Shown: positions 17,358-28,742 of the stretch, piece by piece
Position numbering within the stretch: the first letter of the stretch is position 1
Layout of the letters: the number at the start of each line of letters is the position of its first letter
Source of the DNA: Pseudomonas gozinkensis
GTDB taxonomy: Bacteria > Pseudomonadota > Gammaproteobacteria > Pseudomonadales > Pseudomonadaceae
DNA length: 64,000 nucleotides
Direction of reading: 5' to 3'
Assembly (NCBI RefSeq): GCF_014863585.1
Contig: NZ_CP062253.1
Span: forward strand, 5,537,501-5,601,500
Made by a program: the position numbers and the translations under genes
Notes under the pieces: model-generated
Told to the model about the DNA's origin: nothing
The model's database searches: none
The model's input: only the letters and a program-made list of their open reading frames with translations

Positions 17358-18529
17358 CAGCCTTGCCAGCTCTTCAAGCCACGGGCGATGCGTTCCACCG
17401 CTTCCTGTAAGCGAGGGAGGTTTTGCGTGTAGGCAAACCGCACATGATGACCGGCCTGATAGCGGCCGAAATCCAGCCCCGGCGTGAACGCTACATGTTC
17501 GGTTTCAAGGAAATGCCGGCAGAACGCGAAGGCATCGCCGCCGAACTGGCTGATATCTGCATACAAATAGAACGCACCTTCCGGTTCGACAGCGATGTTG
17601 AAGCCCAGCTCCCGCAGTGCCGGCAGCAGGAAGTCGCGACGGCGGCCGAATTCGGCGCGGCGCTCTTCGAGAATCGCGATGGTGTCCGGTTCGAAACAGG
17701 CCAGCGCCGCGTGCTGGGCCATGCTCGGCGCGCTGATGTAGAGGTTCTGCGCGAGTTTTTCCAGCTCACTGACCGCCGCATCCGGCGCCACCAGCCAGCC
17801 GAGGCGCCAACCGGTCATGCCGAAATATTTGGAGAAACTGTTGAGGACAAATGCACTGTCATCCACTTCCAGCACACTGGCCGCGTCGGTGCCATAAGTC
17901 AGGCCGTGATAGATCTCGTCCACCACCAGATGCCCGTGACGCGCCTTGATGGCTTTGGATAACCCGGCCAGCTCATCGCGGGTCAGAATCGTACCGGTCG
18001 GGTTGGCCGGCGAGGCGACCAGCGCACCGACGCTGTCGTGATCCCAGTGGCGCGCCACCAGGTCCGGCGTCAGTTGGTAGCGAACGTCCGGGCCCACCGG
18101 TACAAGCTGCGCCGCACCTTCGACCAGTCGCAGAAAATGCCGGTTGCAAGGATAACCGGGGTCGGCCAGCAACCAGTGTTTGCCCGGATCCACCAGCAAC
18201 GCACTGGCCAGCAGCAACGCGCCGGAACCGCCGGGAGTAATGAGAATCCGTCGGGGATCGATGTTCAGGCCGTAGCGCGTTTGATAGAAACCGGAAATCG
18301 CCTCGCGCAGCTCGGGAATGCCACGGGCCGCGGTGTAGCGGGTTTTCCCCGCCGTCAGGGCTTGCTGGCCCGCGCGGATGATCGGCTCGGCGGTGGTGAA
18401 GTCCGGCTCGCCGATTTCCAGGTGGATCACGTCGTGGCCGGCGGCCTGCAATTCATTGGCCCGCGCCAGCAACGCCATGACATGGAACGGTTCGATCGCA
18501 CGACTGCGCGCACTGTAGGGCTGAGCCAT
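17357..18529 (-). CDS. PLP-dependent class I/II aminotransferase
   Basis: 390 residues, fold type I. The PLP lysine is Lys234 in [15 protein letters not shown], and the substrate-binding NPTGT motif (about 176-180) and DEIYHGL (about 204) are present. Substrate is not determinable from sequence; relatives include aspartate- and alanine-type transaminases. It is the first gene of the two-gene unit with sfsA, a pairing common in Pseudomonas. Confidence 0.9.
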   Translation of the reverse strand: MAQPYSARSRAIEPFHVMALLARANELQAAGHDVIHLEIGEPDFTTAEPIIRAGQQALTAGKTRYTAARGIPELREAISGFYQTRYGLNIDPRRILITPGGSGALLLASALLVDPGKHWLLADPGYPCNRHFLRLVEGAAQLVPVGPDVRYQLTPDLVARHWDHDSVGALVASPANPTGTILTRDELAGLSKAIKARHGHLVVDEIYHGLTYGTDAASVLEVDDSAFVLNSFSKYFGMTGWRLGWLVAPDAAVSELEKLAQNLYISAPSMAQHAALACFEPDTIAILEERRAEFGRRRDFLLPALRELGFNIAVEPEGAFYLYADISQFGGDAFAFCRHFLETEHVAFTPGLDFGRYQAGHHVRFAYTQNLPRLQEAVERIARGLKSWQG

Positions 18530-18862
18530 TGGCCTTCCTTCAACGAGGGAAAAGAAACGATTCTACCCATCTGCCGGAACGAGCGAGAACCCGCAGCGGT
18601 CACAGCCTCAAGAACACTGGACTGTAACGACATAAGCGTACGCTCCAGGATTGACTAAAATGATTGATTGTCAGGTCTCCAGCACCACCAGACATGGCTT
18701 GGCAAACATTTGCAGGCACCACCGGCCGCGGGCTCGACATCCGGGAGTAGCGCGGGCCGAATTGATCTGGTAAGTTCGCCCGCTTGCAGCCGCAGGGCCG
18801 GCAGGTGTCGGTGATGGAGCAATCCTGCGCAATGGATTACAAGAGTAGAGGCGGTCCATTTC
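18530..18862. other. Gene-free region upstream of dksA
   Basis: 333 bp between divergent genes. A TAAAAT box (18655-18660) could be a -10 element for dksA, but no convincing -35 is seen. If used, the dksA leader would be about 200 nt. The GC-rich stretch 18715-18800 contains no gene or strong hairpin I can support. Confidence 0.35.
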
Positions 18863-19306
18863 ATGCCCACCCAAGCAAAGCAACAGCAGCAACAGGCGAT
18901 CAGCGGTTTCGAACCTTACGTTCCGGCGGAAGGCGAAGAGTACATGGGCAAGCCCATGCGCGCGCACTTCACCAAGATCCTGACAAAGTGGAAACTGGAC
19001 TTGATGCAGGAAGTCGACCGCACTGTTGATCACATGAAAGACGAAGCAGCCAACTTCCCTGATCCGGCCGACCGTGCCAGCCAGGAAGAAGAATTCGCCC
19101 TTGAGCTGCGCGCCCGTGACCGCGAGCGCAAACTGATCAAGAAGATCGACAAGACCCTGCAACTGATCGAAGACGAAGAGTACGGCTGGTGCGACTCTTG
19201 CGGCATCGAGATCGGCGTCAAGCGCCTCGAGGCCCGCCCGACTGCCGACATGTGCGTCGACTGCAAGAACCTGGCGGAAATCAAGGAAAAGCAGGTCGGC
19301 AAATAA
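18863..19306 (+). CDS. dksA: RNA polymerase-binding transcription factor DksA
   Basis: 147 residues. DksA inserts its coiled coil into the secondary channel of RNA polymerase and works with ppGpp in the stringent response. The coiled-coil tip motif D67-P-A-D70-R-A72 is intact, as is the four-cysteine zinc finger (Cys110, Cys113, Cys131, Cys134), so this is the canonical rather than the cysteine-poor DksA2. A Gln-rich run follows the start. gluQ lies 83 bp downstream beyond a terminator, the arrangement known in other Gammaproteobacteria. Confidence 0.97.
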   Translation: MPTQAKQQQQQAISGFEPYVPAEGEEYMGKPMRAHFTKILTKWKLDLMQEVDRTVDHMKDEAANFPDPADRASQEEEFALELRARDRERKLIKKIDKTLQLIEDEEYGWCDSCGIEIGVKRLEARPTADMCVDCKNLAEIKEKQVGK

Positions 19307-19319
19307 TCCCGGCCTGAAC

Positions 19320-19350
19320 GAAAAACGGAGCGTGCGAACGCTCCGTTTTT
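19320..19350 (+). terminator. Terminator between dksA and gluQ
   Basis: The repeat AAAAACGGAGCG/CGCTCCGTTTTT with a six-base loop lies 14 bp after the dksA stop. In enterobacteria an equivalent dksA-gluQ terminator lowers gluQ expression, so partial read-through is plausible. Confidence 0.85.
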
Positions 19351-19389
19351 GTTTCTGCTGTTCTTTGACTCTCAAGTAACATCGCCCCC

Positions 19390-20286
19390 ATGACTGCCAA
19401 CACCTCCCCCGCCTACATTGGCCGCTTTGCCCCGACCCCCAGCGGGCACCTGCACTTCGGTTCGCTGGTCGCCGCCCTGGCTTCTTATCTGGACGCACGC
19501 TCGGTGGGCGGTCGCTGGCTGGTGCGCATGGAAGACCTCGATCCGCCCCGGGAAGAGCCGGGCGCGCAAGCGGCGATTCTCAAAGCGCTGGAAAGCTATG
19601 GTTTCGAATGGGACGGCGAGATGGTTCGCCAGAGCGAACGGCATGAAGCCTACGCGCAAGTGCTCGACAGCCTGTTCAATCACGGCCTCGCCTACGCCTG
19701 CACCTGCTCACGCAAACAACTGGAGCCGTATCACGGCATTTATCCGGGACTTTGCCGCAATGCCGGCCATGTTCAGGAAGACGCCGCGATCCGCCTGCGC
19801 GTGCCGGAGCTGGAATATCACTTTATCGACCGGGTGCAAGGCGAATATCGCCAGCACCTGGGCCGCGATGTAGGGGATTTCGTGATCCGCCGCCGCGACG
19901 GTCTCTACGCCTACCAACTGGCGGTGGTGCTGGACGATGCCTGGCAGGGCATCACCGACATTGTGCGTGGCGCTGATCTGCTCGACTCGACGCCGCGTCA
20001 GCTCTACCTGCAAGAATTGCTGGGCCTGCGCCAGCCGCGTTATCTGCACCTGCCATTGATTACCCAGCCGGACGGCAACAAGCTCGGCAAGTCCTATCGT
20101 TCGCCACCGCTGGAAGCCGATCAGGCCACGCCATTGTTGCTGCGGGCCCTGCGCGCATTGGGGCAAAACCCGGGGCCCGAACTGGCCCACGCCTCGCCGC
20201 AAGAACTGTTGAACTGGGGCAGCGCCCACTGGGATGCCTTGAAAATCCCGCGCACACTGACCCTGCCCGAAGCGCAACTGCTGTGA
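19390..20286 (+). CDS. gluQ: Glutamyl-Q tRNA(Asp) synthetase
   Basis: 298 residues: the catalytic domain of a glutamyl-tRNA synthetase without the anticodon-binding domain, diagnostic of GluQ-RS. It attaches glutamate to queuosine at the wobble base of tRNA-Asp. The HIGH-type motif is in APTPSGHLHFGS (15-25), the KMSKS-type motif in KLGKS near residue 236, and zinc ligands in CTCS with the downstream tyrosine and cysteine (PYHGIYPGLC). It lies downstream of dksA. Confidence 0.95.
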   Translation: MTANTSPAYIGRFAPTPSGHLHFGSLVAALASYLDARSVGGRWLVRMEDLDPPREEPGAQAAILKALESYGFEWDGEMVRQSERHEAYAQVLDSLFNHGLAYACTCSRKQLEPYHGIYPGLCRNAGHVQEDAAIRLRVPELEYHFIDRVQGEYRQHLGRDVGDFVIRRRDGLYAYQLAVVLDDAWQGITDIVRGADLLDSTPRQLYLQELLGLRQPRYLHLPLITQPDGNKLGKSYRSPPLEADQATPLLLRALRALGQNPGPELAHASPQELLNWGSAHWDALKIPRTLTLPEAQLL

Positions 20287-20363
20287 CGACACTTGCAGTG
20301 GCGCGCCCATCCGTTACCATCGCCGCACGTTTTCGGGCACGTGCATAAAAAAGAGAGGCCGGG

Positions 20364-20540
20364 ATGTACATCTATCGCTTGGTCCTGCTTCTGGTCGTGG
20401 GGATCTACCTGTTTTCTCCCGCCATCATGGATTGGTGGATCGACGCTACGGGCGCCTGGTATCGCCCTTATCTGCTCTGGCTGATCCTGATTGTCGTGAC
20501 CTTCATCCTGCAGAGCCAAAAAGATGCCGATGAGCTTTAG
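20364..20540 (+). CDS. cbrX: Small two-helix membrane protein preceding and overlapping cbrA (CbrX)
   Basis: 58 residues with two hydrophobic helices (about 5-18 and 37-50) joined by a short WWIDATGAWY loop. Its 3' end overlaps the cbrA start by 11-17 bp, so cbrA translation is probably coupled to it. An AGAGAGG sequence precedes the ATG. A small ORF at this place is conserved in Pseudomonas and, as far as I recall, has been called cbrX. Its role beyond coupling is unknown. Confidence 0.75.
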   Translation: MYIYRLVLLLVVGIYLFSPAIMDWWIDATGAWYRPYLLWLILIVVTFILQSQKDADEL

Positions 20541-23478
20541 CCTGACCCAGATGCTGCTGATCAGCGCCGCCTACCTGGCCGCGTTGTTCGGGGTGGCGTG
20601 GATCAGTGAACGGGGCATGATCCCGCGGGCGATCATTCGCCATCCGCTGACCTACACCCTGTCGCTGGGGGTCTACGCCAGTGCGTGGGCGTTCTATGGC
20701 ACGGTCGGTCTGGCCTATCAGTACGGCTACGGCTTTCTGTCCAGTTATCTCGGGGTGTCCGGCGCCTTTCTGCTGGCGCCGGTGCTGTTGTATCCGATTC
20801 TGAAGATCACCCGCACTTATCAACTGTCGTCGCTGGCAGACCTGTTCGCCTTCCGCTTTCGCAGCACCTGGGCCGGTGCGCTGACCACGATTTTCATGCT
20901 GATCGGCGTATTGCCGTTGCTGGCGTTGCAGATCCAGGCCGTGGCCGACTCCATCGGCATCCTCACCGGCGAACCGGTGCAGAATCGCGTGGCCCTGGCG
21001 TTCTGTGCGCTGATCATCCTGTTCACGATCTTCTTCGGTTCCCGTCATATCGCCACCCGTGAAAAGCACGAAGGGCTGGTATTCGCGATTGCCTTCGAAT
21101 CGGTGATCAAACTGGCAGCACTCGGCGGTGTCGGCCTCTACGCGCTGTACGGCGTGTTCGACGGCCCGCAACAGCTTGAACTTTGGCTGTTGCAGAACCA
21201 GACCGCCCTCGCCGCCCTGCACACCCCGTTGCAGGAAGGCCCGTGGCGCACGTTGCTGCTGGTGTTTTTCGCCTCGGCGATCGTGATGCCGCACATGTAT
21301 CACATGACCTTCACCGAAAACCTCAACCCGCGCTCTCTGGTCAGCGCGAGCTGGGGCCTGCCGCTGTTCCTGTTGCTGATGAGCCTGGCGGTGCCGCTGA
21401 TTCTCTGGGCCGGCCTGAAACTCGGCGCCACCACCAATCCGGAATACTTCACCCTCGGCATCGGCATCGCCGCCAACAGCAAGTCGCTGGCGTTGCTGGC
21501 CTATGTCGGCGGTCTGTCGGCGGCCAGTGGTCTGATCATCGTCACCACGCTGGCGCTGTCGGGCATGGCCCTGAACCATCTGGTGCTGCCGCTCTATCAG
21601 CCACCGGCCGAGGGCAACATCTATCGCTGGCTGAAATGGACCCGCCGGGCGCTGATCGTCGCGATCATCATGGCCGGTTTCTGCTTCTACCTGATGCTGG
21701 GCGCCGAGCAGGATCTGGCCAACCTCGGCATCGTCGCCTTCGTTGCGACCCTGCAATTCCTGCCGGGTGTGCTGTCGGTGCTGTACTGGCCGACCGCCAA
21801 TCGCCGCGGCTTTATCGCCGGTCTGCTGGCGGGGATCGTGGTGTGGGTCGTGACCATGCTGTTGCCGCTGGTCGGCAATCTGCAGGGTTTCTATATTCCG
21901 CTGCTGAACATGATCTACGTGCTGGACGACACCAGTTGGCACATGGCGGCCATCGCCTCGCTGGCGGCCAACGTCCTGATGTTCACGCTGATTTCGCTGT
22001 TCACCAATGCCAGCCCGGAAGAGGCCAGCGCTGCCGAAGCCTGCGCTGTGGATAACGTGCGCCGTCCGCAACGCCGCGAATTGCACGCAGCCTCCCCGCA
22101 AGAGTTCGCCACGCAACTGGCCAAGCCGCTGGGCGCCAAGGCTGCGCAGAAAGAAGTCGAGCAGGCCCTGCGCGACCTTTATCTGCCGTTCGACGAACGT
22201 CGCCCCTACGCCCTGCGCCGCCTGCGTGACCGGATCGAAGCCAACCTGTCCGGACTGATGGGCCCGAGCGTCGCCCAGGACATGGTGGAAACCTTTCTGC
22301 CGTACAAGGCCGGCGGCGAAAACTACGTCACCGAAGACATCCACTTCATTGAAAGCCGCCTTGAGGATTACCACTCTCGCCTGACAGGTCTGGCGGCCGA
22401 GCTCGACGCCTTGCGCCGCTACCACCGCCAGACCTTGCAGGAACTGCCGATGGGCGTCTGCTCGCTGGCCAAGGATCAGGAGATCCTGATGTGGAACAAG
22501 GCCATGGAAGAGCTGACCGGAATCGCCGCCCAGCGAGTGGTCGGCTCGCGCCTGAGCACCATCGCCAATCCGTGGAAAGATCTGCTGCAGGGCTTCATCC
22601 ACCTGCCCGACGAGCACTTGCACAAACAGCACCTGGCCCTCGACGGCCAGACCCGCTGGCTGAACCTGCACAAAGCGGCCATCGATGAACCGCTGGCACC
22701 GGGCAATAGCGGCCTGGTGCTGCTGGTGGAAGACCTGACCGAAACCCAGATGCTCGAAGACAAACTGGTGCACTCAGAGCGCCTGGCCAGCATCGGCCGA
22801 CTCGCGGCGGGGGTGGCCCATGAAATCGGCAACCCGATTACCGGTATCGCCTGTCTGGCGCAGAACCTGCGGGAAGAGCGCGAAGAGGATGGTGAGCTGA
22901 CGGAAATCAGCGGCCAGATCCTCGAACAGACCAAACGCGTGTCACGCATCGTCCAGTCGTTGATGAGCTTCGCCCACGCCGGCAGCCATCAGCACAGCGA
23001 CGAGCCCGTCTGTCTGGCAGAAGTCGCCCAGGACGCCATCGGCCTGCTGGCGCTCAACCGACGCAATTTCGAAGTCCAGTTCTACAACCTGTGCGATCCC
23101 GATCACTGGGTCGAAGGCGATCCGCAGCGGCTCGCCCAGGTGCTGATCAATCTGCTCTCCAACGCCCGTGATGCCTCGCCTGCCGGCAGTGCGGTGCGGG
23201 TCAAGAGCGAAGCCGGCGAACACACGGTCGATCTGATCGTCGAAGACGAAGGCAGCGGTATTCCGTCGAGCATCATGGATCGATTGTTCGAACCCTTCTT
23301 CACCACCAAGGATCCTGGCGAAGGCACCGGTCTGGGCCTTGCACTGGTCTATTCCATCGTTGAAGAGCATTATGGACAAATCACCATCGACAGCCCGGCT
23401 GATGTTCAGAGCCAGCGCGGCACCCGTATCCGGGTGACATTGCCGCGCCATGTCGAAGCGACGTCCGCTGTGAACTGA
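20530..23478 (+). CDS. cbrA: CbrA transporter-like sensor histidine kinase
   Basis: 982 residues from the ATG at 20530 (984 from the ATG at 20524). About 13 transmembrane helices of a sodium/solute symporter (SLC5) fill residues 1-500, followed by a linker, a PAS domain (about 635-745), a dimerisation/phosphoacceptor domain with the histidine in [14 protein letters not shown], and a HATPase domain ([18 protein letters not shown]). CbrA senses C/N status, is linked to histidine uptake, and phosphorylates CbrB. It follows cbrX and is 22 bp from cbrB, forming one operon. Confidence 0.96.
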   Translation: MSFSLTQMLLISAAYLAALFGVAWISERGMIPRAIIRHPLTYTLSLGVYASAWAFYGTVGLAYQYGYGFLSSYLGVSGAFLLAPVLLYPILKITRTYQLSSLADLFAFRFRSTWAGALTTIFMLIGVLPLLALQIQAVADSIGILTGEPVQNRVALAFCALIILFTIFFGSRHIATREKHEGLVFAIAFESVIKLAALGGVGLYALYGVFDGPQQLELWLLQNQTALAALHTPLQEGPWRTLLLVFFASAIVMPHMYHMTFTENLNPRSLVSASWGLPLFLLLMSLAVPLILWAGLKLGATTNPEYFTLGIGIAANSKSLALLAYVGGLSAASGLIIVTTLALSGMALNHLVLPLYQPPAEGNIYRWLKWTRRALIVAIIMAGFCFYLMLGAEQDLANLGIVAFVATLQFLPGVLSVLYWPTANRRGFIAGLLAGIVVWVVTMLLPLVGNLQGFYIPLLNMIYVLDDTSWHMAAIASLAANVLMFTLISLFTNASPEEASAAEACAVDNVRRPQRRELHAASPQEFATQLAKPLGAKAAQKEVEQALRDLYLPFDERRPYALRRLRDRIEANLSGLMGPSVAQDMVETFLPYKAGGENYVTEDIHFIESRLEDYHSRLTGLAAELDALRRYHRQTLQELPMGVCSLAKDQEILMWNKAMEELTGIAAQRVVGSRLSTIANPWKDLLQGFIHLPDEHLHKQHLALDGQTRWLNLHKAAIDEPLAPGNSGLVLLVEDLTETQMLEDKLVHSERLASIGRLAAGVAHEIGNPITGIACLAQNLREEREEDGELTEISGQILEQTKRVSRIVQSLMSFAHAGSHQHSDEPVCLAEVAQDAIGLLALNRRNFEVQFYNLCDPDHWVEGDPQRLAQVLINLLSNARDASPAGSAVRVKSEAGEHTVDLIVEDEGSGIPSSIMDRLFEPFFTTKDPGEGTGLGLALVYSIVEEHYGQITIDSPADVQSQRGTRIRVTLPRHVEATSAVN

Positions 23479-23500
23479 GACCGTCGAGAGTATCGAATCA

Positions 23501-24937
<1,437 letters not shown>

Positions 24938-24939
24938 AC

Positions 24940-25009
24940 GTTACCTGTCGAGTGTGCGGGTTACCGTTGAAGAAGTGAAAAAACTGTTACCTCAGTCTTT
25001 TCACGTAAC
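24940..25009 (+). promoter_or_regulatory. Probable CbrB upstream activating sites for crcZ
   Basis: GTTACC occurs at 24940, 24960 and 24986, and GTAAC at 25005 in inverted orientation; GTTAC-N14-GTAAC spans 24986-25009. The cluster is about 125-195 bp upstream of the crcZ start, the usual distance for a sigma-54 enhancer. The motif agrees with the GTTAC-type sites I recall for CbrB; assignment is inferred. Confidence 0.65.
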
Positions 25010-25011
25010 AG

Positions 25012-25048
25012 AAGCCGGGGTTATCGGTAACGAAACCCCGGCTTTTTT
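25012..25048 (+). terminator. Terminator after cbrB
   Basis: The stem AAGCCGGGGTT/AACCCCGGCTT is followed by T7. It lies between the CbrB sites and the crcZ promoter and separates cbrB mRNA from crcZ. Confidence 0.9.
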
Positions 25049-25108
25049 TCGCCCCGCGAAAACGGTTATATCGACCTAACCCCTTGTTTTATTGGGGTTC
25101 GCAAAAGT

Positions 25109-25124
25109 TGGCACGCCACCTGCT
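25109..25124 (+). promoter_or_regulatory. Sigma-54 promoter of crcZ
   Basis: TGGCACGCCACCTGCT has the -24 GG and -12 GC at correct spacing for RpoN. It predicts a start near 25135, just before the A-rich CrcZ sequence. Confidence 0.88.
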
Positions 25125-25134
25125 ATATGTTTGG

Positions 25135-25505
25135 TACAAGAACAATAACAAGCAATGCACAAGACAATAAAAATAAGACGAATCGACTCACGCACAATAA
25201 AAACAAGACGGCGAGAGGCGCAGCTAACTGATTCTTTTGGAGAGGCGTTGTATTTGGGGCTAGCCCCACGACCAGGCCGAGAACAACAAAAACTGTCTTA
25301 AGACAGAGCCTGTACTGGTTGGATCGCAAGATCACTGCAACACAGCGACCAAAGCAATCCGTTTGCTCTTGGCTCCCGATTGGGAGGGTCATGAAGGAAA
25401 AGCTTCATGGCGAGGGCACTCAACAAAAACAAGAAGCCCGAATCAATAATAAAAAGAGCACGCAACTACTTCTTGGGGAGCTTCGGCTCCCCTTGTAGTT
25501 TCTCC
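25135..25505 (+). ncRNA. crcZ: CrcZ small RNA, antagonist of Hfq/Crc catabolite repression
   Basis: About 370 nt between cbrB and pcnB, the conserved location. It carries several A-rich AAnAAnAA motifs that sequester Hfq (with Crc): near 25138-25152, 25166-25178, 25196-25208, 25283-25290, 25421-25433 and 25443-25455. It ends in a strong hairpin (GGGGAGC-TTCG-GCTCCCC at 25475-25492, extended by AACTAC/GTAGTT). When poor carbon sources activate CbrAB, CrcZ rises and relieves catabolite repression. The exact ends are estimated. Confidence 0.93.
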
Positions 25506-25671
25506 TTCACGGCAAATCCCCCCTTCTGACGCATCTTCACCCCCTCTAGCCTGCGGCTTGCAGCGCAAATCGGCAGCGTCCTACACCATCCCTCGACTAA
25601 ATGCTAGAATCCCGGCCCATCATGCGGTCATTCTCTGGTATGGCCGAACATTCCTTCAAACAGTGCATCCC

Positions 25672-27072
25672 ATGCTGAAGAAGCTGTTCCAGTCATTCCG
25701 AACTCCCCTGCGTCGTACGCAACACATCCGTAGCACGCCTGAAGTCCTCAACAGCGGCCAACATTCGCTGCAGAAGGCGCAATTCAGCCGTTACGCGGTC
25801 AACATCGTCGAACGTCTGCAGGGCGCCGGCTACCAGGCCTACCTGGTTGGCGGTTGCGTGCGAGACATGCTGCTGGGCATCACGCCCAAAGACTTCGACG
25901 TCGCCACCAGCGCCACCCCCGAGCAGGTCCGTGCCGAATTCCGCAATGCGCGGATCATCGGTCGCCGCTTCAAGCTGGTACATATCCATTTCGGCCGCGA
26001 AATCATTGAAGTCGCGACTTTCCGCGCCAATCACCCGCAAAACGAAGACGACGAAGACAGCAACCAGTCTTCGCGCAACGAGAGCGGGCGCATTCTGCGT
26101 GACAACGTTTACGGCACCCTGGAAGAAGACGCGCAACGCCGCGACTTCACCATCAACGCCCTGTATTACGATCCGGTCAGCGAGCGCATCCTCGATTACG
26201 CCAACGGCGTACACGACATCCGCAACCACCTGATCCGCCTGATCGGCGACCCGAAGCAACGCTACCAGGAAGACCCGGTACGGATGCTGAGGGCTGTGCG
26301 TTTCGCCGCCAAGCTCAATTTCGGTATCGAGAAGCACACCGTCCAGCCGATCCGCGAACTGGCGCCGATGCTGCGCGAGATTCCGTCGGCCCGCCTGTTC
26401 GAGGAAGTGCTCAAGCTGTTCCTCTCCGGTCACGGCGCGATCACCTTCGAGATGCTGGTCGACCTGCAACTGTTCGCACCGCTGTTTCCGGCCAGTGCCG
26501 ATGCGCTGGAACACAACCCGGAATACACCCACACGCTGATCAGCGAAGCACTGACCAACACCGACCTGCGGATCAAGCAGAACAAACCGGTGACCCCGGC
26601 ATTCCTGTTCGCCGCGCTGCTGTGGCCTGCCCTGCCGGCCCGCGTGCTGCGTCTGCAAGAGCGCGGCATGCCGCCAATTCCGGCGATGCAGGAAGGCGCT
26701 CACGAACTGATCGCCGAACAGTGCCAGCGCATTGCGATTCCAAAGCGCTTCACCATGCCGATCCGCGAGATCTGGGACATGCAGGAGCGCCTGCCACGTC
26801 GCAGCGGCAAACGCGCCGACCTGCTGCTGGACAATCCGCGCTTCCGCGCTGGCTACGATTTCCTGCTGCTGCGTGAAAGCGCTGGCGAGCAGACCGATGG
26901 CCTGGGTGAATGGTGGACCGATTATCAGGACGCCAACGACAGCGAACGTCGCGACATGATCCGCGACCTCAGCGGCAAGGGTGATGACGCCAGTGGCGCA
27001 CCGCGCAAGCGTCGCCGCAGCAGTGGTTCCAAGCGCAAACGCGCCAGCGCACCGAGCGCCACGGGCGAATAA
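25672..27072 (+). CDS. pcnB: Poly(A) polymerase I
   Basis: 466 residues from the ATG at 25672 (MLKKLFQSF), the family length; an upstream in-frame extension runs into the crcZ spacer and is rejected. The class II nucleotidyltransferase motif GG-x-VRD (60-65) and catalytic pair Asp74/Asp76 (DFDVAT) are intact, and the C-terminus is very basic (RKRRR, KRKR). It polyadenylates RNA 3' ends to promote decay. The Shine-Dalgarno is poor. A TAGAAT -10 lies near 25604. The stop is 3 bp from folK. Confidence 0.95.
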   Translation: MLKKLFQSFRTPLRRTQHIRSTPEVLNSGQHSLQKAQFSRYAVNIVERLQGAGYQAYLVGGCVRDMLLGITPKDFDVATSATPEQVRAEFRNARIIGRRFKLVHIHFGREIIEVATFRANHPQNEDDEDSNQSSRNESGRILRDNVYGTLEEDAQRRDFTINALYYDPVSERILDYANGVHDIRNHLIRLIGDPKQRYQEDPVRMLRAVRFAAKLNFGIEKHTVQPIRELAPMLREIPSARLFEEVLKLFLSGHGAITFEMLVDLQLFAPLFPASADALEHNPEYTHTLISEALTNTDLRIKQNKPVTPAFLFAALLWPALPARVLRLQERGMPPIPAMQEGAHELIAEQCQRIAIPKRFTMPIREIWDMQERLPRRSGKRADLLLDNPRFRAGYDFLLLRESAGEQTDGLGEWWTDYQDANDSERRDMIRDLSGKGDDASGAPRKRRRSSGSKRKRASAPSATGE

Positions 27073-27075
27073 GCT

Positions 27076-27561
27076 ATGGAACGCATCTACATCGGCATGG
27101 GCAGCAACCTGGCTGACCCGGCCGAACAACTGCGCAGCGCGGTCGACGCGCTGGGGCAATTGCCCGACACCGAACTGGTCGGGGTCTCCGCGTTTTATCA
27201 GAGCGACTCGCTGCTGCCGGGCCAACCGCGTTACACCAACGCGGTCGCCGCGCTCGACAGCACGCTCGCCCCGCTGGATCTGCTCGATGCCTTGCAGGCG
27301 ATCGAAAACGATCAGGGCCGCGAGCGCCTGGAGCGCTGGGGCCCGCGCACGCTGGATCTGGACATTCTGCTGTTCGGTGAACGCCTGATCGACGAGTCGC
27401 GCCTCAAAGTCCCGCATTACCACATGCAGAAGCGCGCGTTCGTTCTCTATCCCCTGGCCGAACTGGCCCCCGAAGATCTGCGCCTGGCCGATGGCCGCAC
27501 CCTTGCCGATCTGCTCGCAGCCTGCCCGTTCGTCGGCCTCGAACGCATTACCTCAAACTGA
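27076..27561 (+). CDS. folK: 2-amino-4-hydroxy-6-hydroxymethyldihydropteridine pyrophosphokinase
   Basis: 161 residues. HPPK transfers pyrophosphate from ATP to the pterin in folate synthesis. The family signature (RWGPRTLDLDILLFG, about 88-102) contains the magnesium-binding aspartates, and the N-terminus IYIGMGSNLADP is typical. It sits 3 bp after pcnB, so it is probably co-translated. In many Gammaproteobacteria the order is pcnB-folK-panB-panC, as here, with a REPIN between folK and panB. Confidence 0.95.
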   Translation: MERIYIGMGSNLADPAEQLRSAVDALGQLPDTELVGVSAFYQSDSLLPGQPRYTNAVAALDSTLAPLDLLDALQAIENDQGRERLERWGPRTLDLDILLFGERLIDESRLKVPHYHMQKRAFVLYPLAELAPEDLRLADGRTLADLLAACPFVGLERITSN

Positions 27562-27568
27562 TACCACA

Positions 27569-27663
27569 CCCTGTGGGAGCGAGCTTGCTCGCGAAGGCAA
27601 TCTGACCGTCAATATCTGCATTGGCTGACTGACCGCTTTCGCGAGCAAGCTCGCTCCCACAGG
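27569..27663. repeat. REPIN (inverted pair of REP sequences) between folK and panB
   Basis: Two arms of about 27 bases (CCTGTGGGAGCGAGCTTGCT... and its complement) flank about 40 bp. The arms are nearly perfect complements and would form a long hairpin. The same element recurs at 31644, 33764 and 48230. Confidence 0.9.
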
Positions 27664-27768
27664 GGCTTTTGTAGGACAAAAACTCCGCAGATCAGGCCCG
27701 CCGGCCCGCTGAATCGCATCAGTAACGCCGGTAACACTCCCCTCGTAACAATGCGGTAACACATGCAA

Positions 27769-27797
27769 TTGACTTCCTGAGGTCTCATCACGACTAT
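27769..27797 (+). promoter_or_regulatory. Possible panB promoter
   Basis: TTGACT (27769-27774) and a weak GACTAT (27792-27797) are spaced by 17 bp, about 145 bp upstream of panB. Only the -35 is good, so this is tentative. Confidence 0.35.
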
Positions 27798-27941
27798 AGG
27801 CGTCCCGCTGCCGCCAACCCGGCATACAAGGGCGCAATCCAGGCCTTATAAGCACGACAAAAGAGCGTGCGCCTGAATAGATGACGAATCACGCGCGTTA
27901 CTCGCAGTAGTTTCCAGAGCGCCTGAACGAGGATTTCTTAC

Positions 27942-28742
27942 ATGCCAGCCATCACCCTGACCACGCTCCAGAGCCTCAAGCAGAAAGGTGAGAAGATCAC
28001 CATGCTGACCTGCTATGACGCGACCTTCGCCCACGCCTGCAACGAGGCCGGTGTCGAAGTGCTGCTGGTGGGCGACTCCCTCGGCATGGTCCTGCAGGGT
28101 CACGACAGCACCCTGCCGGTGACCACCGCAGAAATGGCCTACCACGTCGCCAGCGTAAAGCGTGGCAACTCTGATGCCCTGATCCTGGCCGACCTGCCGT
28201 TCATGGCCAACGCCACCCTTGAACAAACCATGACCAACAGCGCCCTGCTGATGCAGGCCGGCGCGCACATGGTCAAGGTCGAAGGCGCCTTGTGGCTGGC
28301 GGACTCGATCCGCCTGCTCGCCGAACGCGGCGTACCGGTCTGCGCCCACATGGGCCTGACCCCGCAAGCCGTGAACATTCTCGGCGGCTATAAAGTTCAA
28401 GGTCGCAACGAGAACCAGGCACGCCAGATGCGCGCCGACGCGATCTCCCTGGAGCAGGCAGGCGCAGCCATGTTGCTGCTCGAATGCGTGCCTAGCGAAC
28501 TGGCGGCTGAAATCAGCCAGGCCGTGAAGATTCCGGTGATCGGCATCGGCGCCGGCAGCGACACCGACGGTCAGGTGCTGGTACTGCACGACATGCTCGG
28601 CCTGTCGATCAGCGGCCGCGTGCCGAAGTTCGTGAAGAATTTCATGCAGGGTCAGGACAGCATCCAGTCCGCGCTGAAGGCTTACGTCAGTGAAGTCAAA
28701 GCCACCACTTTCCCCGGGATCGAACACGGATTCTCTGCATGA
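27942..28742 (+). CDS. panB: 3-methyl-2-oxobutanoate hydroxymethyltransferase
   Basis: 266 residues. PanB makes ketopantoate from 2-ketoisovalerate and methylenetetrahydrofolate, the first step to pantothenate and CoA. Conserved blocks are [38 protein letters not shown] (metal-binding Asp) and [18 protein letters not shown] precedes the ATG. It overlaps panC by four bases (ATGA). Confidence 0.96.
   Translation: MPAITLTTLQSLKQKGEKITMLTCYDATFAHACNEAGVEVLLVGDSLGMVLQGHDSTLPVTTAEMAYHVASVKRGNSDALILADLPFMANATLEQTMTNSALLMQAGAHMVKVEGALWLADSIRLLAERGVPVCAHMGLTPQAVNILGGYKVQGRNENQARQMRADAISLEQAGAAMLLLECVPSELAAEISQAVKIPVIGIGAGSDTDGQVLVLHDMLGLSISGRVPKFVKNFMQGQDSIQSALKAYVSEVKATTFPGIEHGFSA

Noticed and set aside
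20503..22773. Minus-strand open frame of about 750 codons opposite cbrA
   Set aside because: Low-complexity His/Gln/Arg composition typical of antisense frames in high-GC DNA; cbrA motifs are intact on the plus strand.
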